Of a stretch of 8,087 bases of DNA, positions 6,524 to 8,087 are shown one piece after another. A program made the position numbers and the translations under genes. The stretch lies in contig CAMPIK010000087.1 in the NCBI GenBank assembly GCA_946886325.1, positions 1 to 8,087 of the forward strand, given 5' to 3'. Source of the DNA: an uncultured Shinella sp. GTDB lineage: Bacteria; Pseudomonadota; Alphaproteobacteria; Rhizobiales; Rhizobiaceae. Numbering within the stretch: position 1 is the stretch's first letter; each line of letters opens with the position of its first letter. The notes under the pieces were generated by a model. The model worked only from the letters and a program-made list of their open reading frames with translations, searched no databases and was not told the DNA's origin.

Positions 6524-7002
6524 GCGTCAGGTCTTTCCATGGGGCAAGGAACGGCGATCGAGGAAAATGTGCGCAAACGTCCCGTCGGAACGCCCCGCCG
6601 CCGCGCTGTCGAAAAAATGGTCTGCAGTATTGCGAATCCCCGTCAAGCGTCACCCAGCGCCGACCCGAATGTCGTTTGTGTCAGAAAAAATTCAATAGCG
6701 GAGTGCAAAAAACTCTTGATTGCGACAGCGATTCTTCTTATCTCCGCCTTGCCCAAAGTCGCACGTGCCTGTGGGTGTCCGCCGAACCCTCGAATTGGTG
6801 AGGAAATCGGTAAGGTACCTGGAACTAACCCCTCCAGTCGCTATCTCGGCCAACCGGGAAATGCGAGGACATCTTGAAGCAACGACGGTGCGGGCCTTTC
6901 TGGTGTCTGCCGGCTTTCCAACAGCCGGGGTTACTGAAGAGGCACACCTTCATTGCCGGAAGTGCGGTCGGGTTCTCCCACCAATCCATGGCAGACAAAG
7001 CC
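6524..7002 (+). other. long intergenic stretch without a convincing gene
   Basis: Between the LysR start and the structured leader of the decarboxylase no frame has a good start, ribosome-binding site and coding character together. The DNA is clearly richer in A and T than its surroundings: 24 of 60 bases at 6661-6720 are G or C. A rough plus-strand promoter candidate is TTGATT (6716-6721), 17 nt, TATCTC (6739-6744), which would give the decarboxylase a leader of about 400 nt; the -10 match is poor. A TTGACG on the minus strand (6646-6641) could be a -35 element for lysR, but no good -10 follows. A clean 6-bp hairpin, CCGGCT (6910-6915) and AGCCGG (6923-6928), may belong to the leader RNA. 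Confidence 0.5.
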
Positions 7003-7153
7003 GAACTGAAGCCTAGGCGGGCTTGGTTCACTATTCGCGCATGATGCGCATGCTTGGTTCCGGGGTCTCCACCGGCTGGTTCCAATGCGTGCTTGCATTC
7101 TGCCCTTTGTCCTCCGGGTTTCCCGGAGCAACCAGGATATGGGGAATACCAAT
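7003..7153 (+). promoter_or_regulatory. structured leader of the ornithine/lysine decarboxylase gene (speF-type RNA element candidate)
   Basis: Several helices can form. GAAC/GTTC (7003-7006 with 7026-7029) closes over AAGCC/GGCTT (7009-7013 with 7020-7024). AATGC/GCATT pairs at 7084-7088 with 7095-7099. CTCCGGG/CCCGGAG (7112-7118 with 7122-7128) is a perfect 7-bp hairpin. An alternative helix pairs GGTTTCCC (7117-7124) with 7142-7150 with one bulged T, and would bury the GGGGAA ribosome-binding site of the decarboxylase. The element GCTTGGTTC occurs twice (7021-7029 and 7052-7060), with a near copy at 7075-7083. A conserved RNA motif named speF is known upstream of ornithine decarboxylase genes in alphaproteobacteria; identity with this stretch is inferred from position and gene, not from a model match. 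Confidence 0.55.
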
Positions 7154-7157
7154 ATGA
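7041..7157 (+). CDS. possible 38-residue leader peptide overlapping the decarboxylase start
   Basis: An open frame starts at tandem ATG codons (7041, 7044; another at 7050) and ends at TGA 7155-7157, which overlaps the decarboxylase ATG as ATGA. The peptide begins MMRMLGSGVSTGWF, is fairly hydrophobic, and ends GATRIWGIPI. It spans the repeats and both competing hairpins, so a ribosome moving through or stalling in it would change which hairpin forms and could hand over directly to the decarboxylase start. In gammaproteobacteria a short leader peptide (SpeFL) is known to control speF by ornithine-dependent stalling; this peptide does not resemble it, so any analogy is functional only. The weak point is the lack of a clear Shine-Dalgarno sequence before any of the three ATGs. 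Confidence 0.4.
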   Translation: MMRMLGSGVSTGWFQCVLAFCPLSSGFPGATRIWGIPI

Positions 7158-8087
7158 CGACTGCACGCATCATCGACTTTCTCGCCACCCGACGTCCCGA
7201 CGGCCCGTGCCTCGTGGTCGACCTCGATGTCGTGCGCGACAACTTCAAGGCCTTCCGCCACGCACTGCCGGACAGCTCCATCTACTATGCCGTGAAGGCC
7301 AACCCGGCTCCGGAAGTGCTGCGCCTGCTGGCCGGCATGGGCTCCAACTTCGATTGCGCGTCCGTCGCCGAAATCGAAATGGCGCTTGATGCCGGTGCGA
7401 CGCCTGCCCGCATTTCCTTCGGCAACACGATCAAGAAGGAGCGCGACATTGCGCGCGCCCATGTGCTCGGCGTCAGCCTCTTTGCGGTCGACAGCCATGA
7501 GGAAGTCGAGAAGATTTCCCGTGCCGCTCCCGGCGCGCGCGTGTTCTGCCGCGTCCTGACGGATGGCGAAGGCGCCGAATGGCCGCTGTCGCGCAAGTTC
7601 GGCTGCGTCCCGCAGATGGCCGTCGACGTGCTCGTCTACGCGCACCAGCTCGGGCTCACCTCCTACGGCGTCTCGTTCCATGTCGGTTCGCAGATGACGA
7701 AGGTCGATGCCTGGGATTCGGCGCTCGCCGATGCCAAGCGCGTCTTCGTGCAGCTTGCCAAGCAGGGCATCGAGCTCAAGATGGTCAACATGGGCGGCGG
7801 TTTCCCGACCAAGTACCTGCGCGACGTGCCCTCCGCCGAGGCCTATGGCCAGGCGATCTTCGGCGCGCTGCGCAAGCACTTCGGCAACCAGATCCCGGAA
7901 ACCATCATCGAGCCGGGCCGCGGCATGGTCGGCAATGCGGGTGTGATCAAGGCGGAAGTCGTTCTCGTCTCGAAGAAGTCGGATAACGACAACCACCGTT
8001 GGGTCTTCCTTGATATCGGCAAGTTCGGCGGTCTCGCCGAGACGATGGACGAGGCGATCCGCTACCCGATCCGCACCGCGCGCGACG
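7154..8087 (+). CDS. fold-type III PLP-dependent ornithine/lysine decarboxylase (3' end cut off by the window edge)
   Basis: The first 311 residues are present; rhizobial relatives are about 377 residues long, so roughly 65 are missing. The enzyme decarboxylates L-ornithine to putrescine and, in many alphaproteobacterial versions, L-lysine to cadaverine, starting polyamine synthesis in the cytosol. Visible motifs of the Orn/DAP/Arg decarboxylase family are the PLP lysine K48 in YYAVKANP, FDCAS (67-71), the PLP-stacking HVGSQ (176-180), the phosphate-binding GGGFP (214-218) and EPGR (253-256). The catalytic cysteine of the C-terminal part lies beyond the edge. The short length and fold resemble the eukaryote-like enzymes, unlike the large fold-type I SpeC/SpeF of Escherichia coli; rhizobial copies are called odc2 or ldc. 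The ATG at 7154 has GGGGAA at 7141-7146, 7 nt upstream. Control by the leader is inferred from overlapping frames and alternative helices. Confidence 0.95.
   Translation, partial: MTTARIIDFLATRRPDGPCLVVDLDVVRDNFKAFRHALPDSSIYYAVKANPAPEVLRLLAGMGSNFDCASVAEIEMALDAGATPARISFGNTIKKERDIARAHVLGVSLFAVDSHEEVEKISRAAPGARVFCRVLTDGEGAEWPLSRKFGCVPQMAVDVLVYAHQLGLTSYGVSFHVGSQMTKVDAWDSALADAKRVFVQLAKQGIELKMVNMGGGFPTKYLRDVPSAEAYGQAIFGALRKHFGNQIPETIIEPGRGMVGNAGVIKAEVVLVSKKSDNDNHRWVFLDIGKFGGLAETMDEAIRYPIRTARD

Noticed and set aside
5538..6653. Minus-strand frame of 371 codons in another frame of lysR
   Set aside because: Arg/Pro/His-rich shadow of lysR with no domain; the LysR frame has the complete fold.
5549..6877. 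Plus-strand frame of 442 codons across the lysR gene
   Set aside because: It is antisense to a well-supported LysR protein and has no recognisable domain; long antisense frames are expected in high-GC DNA. Only its last part lies outside lysR and is discussed separately.
6720..7016. Plus-strand 98-codon frame with a CxxC in HLHCRKCGRVLP
   Set aside because: It needs a TTG start without a ribosome-binding site, has no hydrophobic core or repeat pattern, and a single CxxC is weak evidence for a zinc site.
7037..7049. GCGCAT-G-ATGCGC palindrome at the leader peptide start
   Set aside because: A 1-nt loop cannot fold as an RNA hairpin without opening inner pairs, and no known regulator site fits; noted only as part of the leader.
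7031..7996. Long minus-strand frame (321 codons) opposite the decarboxylase
   Set aside because: It mirrors the strongly GC-biased third codon positions of the decarboxylase, has low-complexity His/Asp/Arg/Gly-rich content and matches no family, while the plus strand carries clear catalytic motifs.

Overview
The window looks like chromosomal DNA of an alphaproteobacterium of the order Hyphomicrobiales, in the Rhizobium/Agrobacterium/Sinorhizobium area. Reasons: high GC with strong GC bias at third codon positions, closest resemblance (from memory, no search run) to rhizobial versions of these families, and an ornithine/lysine decarboxylase with a long leader of the kind described upstream of such genes in this class. 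It reads as ordinary core and accessory chromosome: no insertion sequence, phage gene, CRISPR array, tRNA or rRNA was seen.

Layout. (1) 1-1226, minus strand: a CYTH triphosphate-tunnel enzyme gene overlapping by 23 nt a CHAD-domain gene that runs off the left edge; both families are linked to polyphosphate. (2) 1408-2046, plus: KDPG/KHG aldolase (eda), with every catalytic residue in place. (3) 2134-2829, plus: DUF533/TerB-like membrane-associated protein, closed by a textbook 12-bp terminator hairpin. (4) 2945-3849, plus: a two-gene operon of a GNAT acetyltransferase and a 72-residue two-helix membrane protein, coupled by an ATGA overlap and ended by a hairpin that overlaps the stop codon. 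(5) 5501-3859, minus: a DUF1007 periplasmic protein followed by a NicO/RcnA-type metal permease, coupled by a TGATG overlap; this is a probable metal export or handling pair. (6) 6523-5618, minus: a LysR-family regulator of the CrgA-like group. (7) 6524-7153: a 630-nt stretch without a secure gene, the right half of which is the leader of the next gene. (8) 7154 to the right edge, plus: a fold-type III PLP decarboxylase (ornithine/lysine decarboxylase) that starts polyamine synthesis.

The most interesting part is the decarboxylase leader. It can encode a 38-residue upstream peptide whose stop codon overlaps the decarboxylase start (ATGA). It also holds two mutually exclusive hairpins, one of which would cover the decarboxylase ribosome-binding site, and a repeated GCTTGGTTC element. 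This matches the position of the speF RNA motif known from alphaproteobacteria and suggests control of polyamine synthesis by translation of a leader peptide. A second point of interest is an EF-hand-like loop in the DUF1007 protein, next to a permease with a His/Cys-rich loop.
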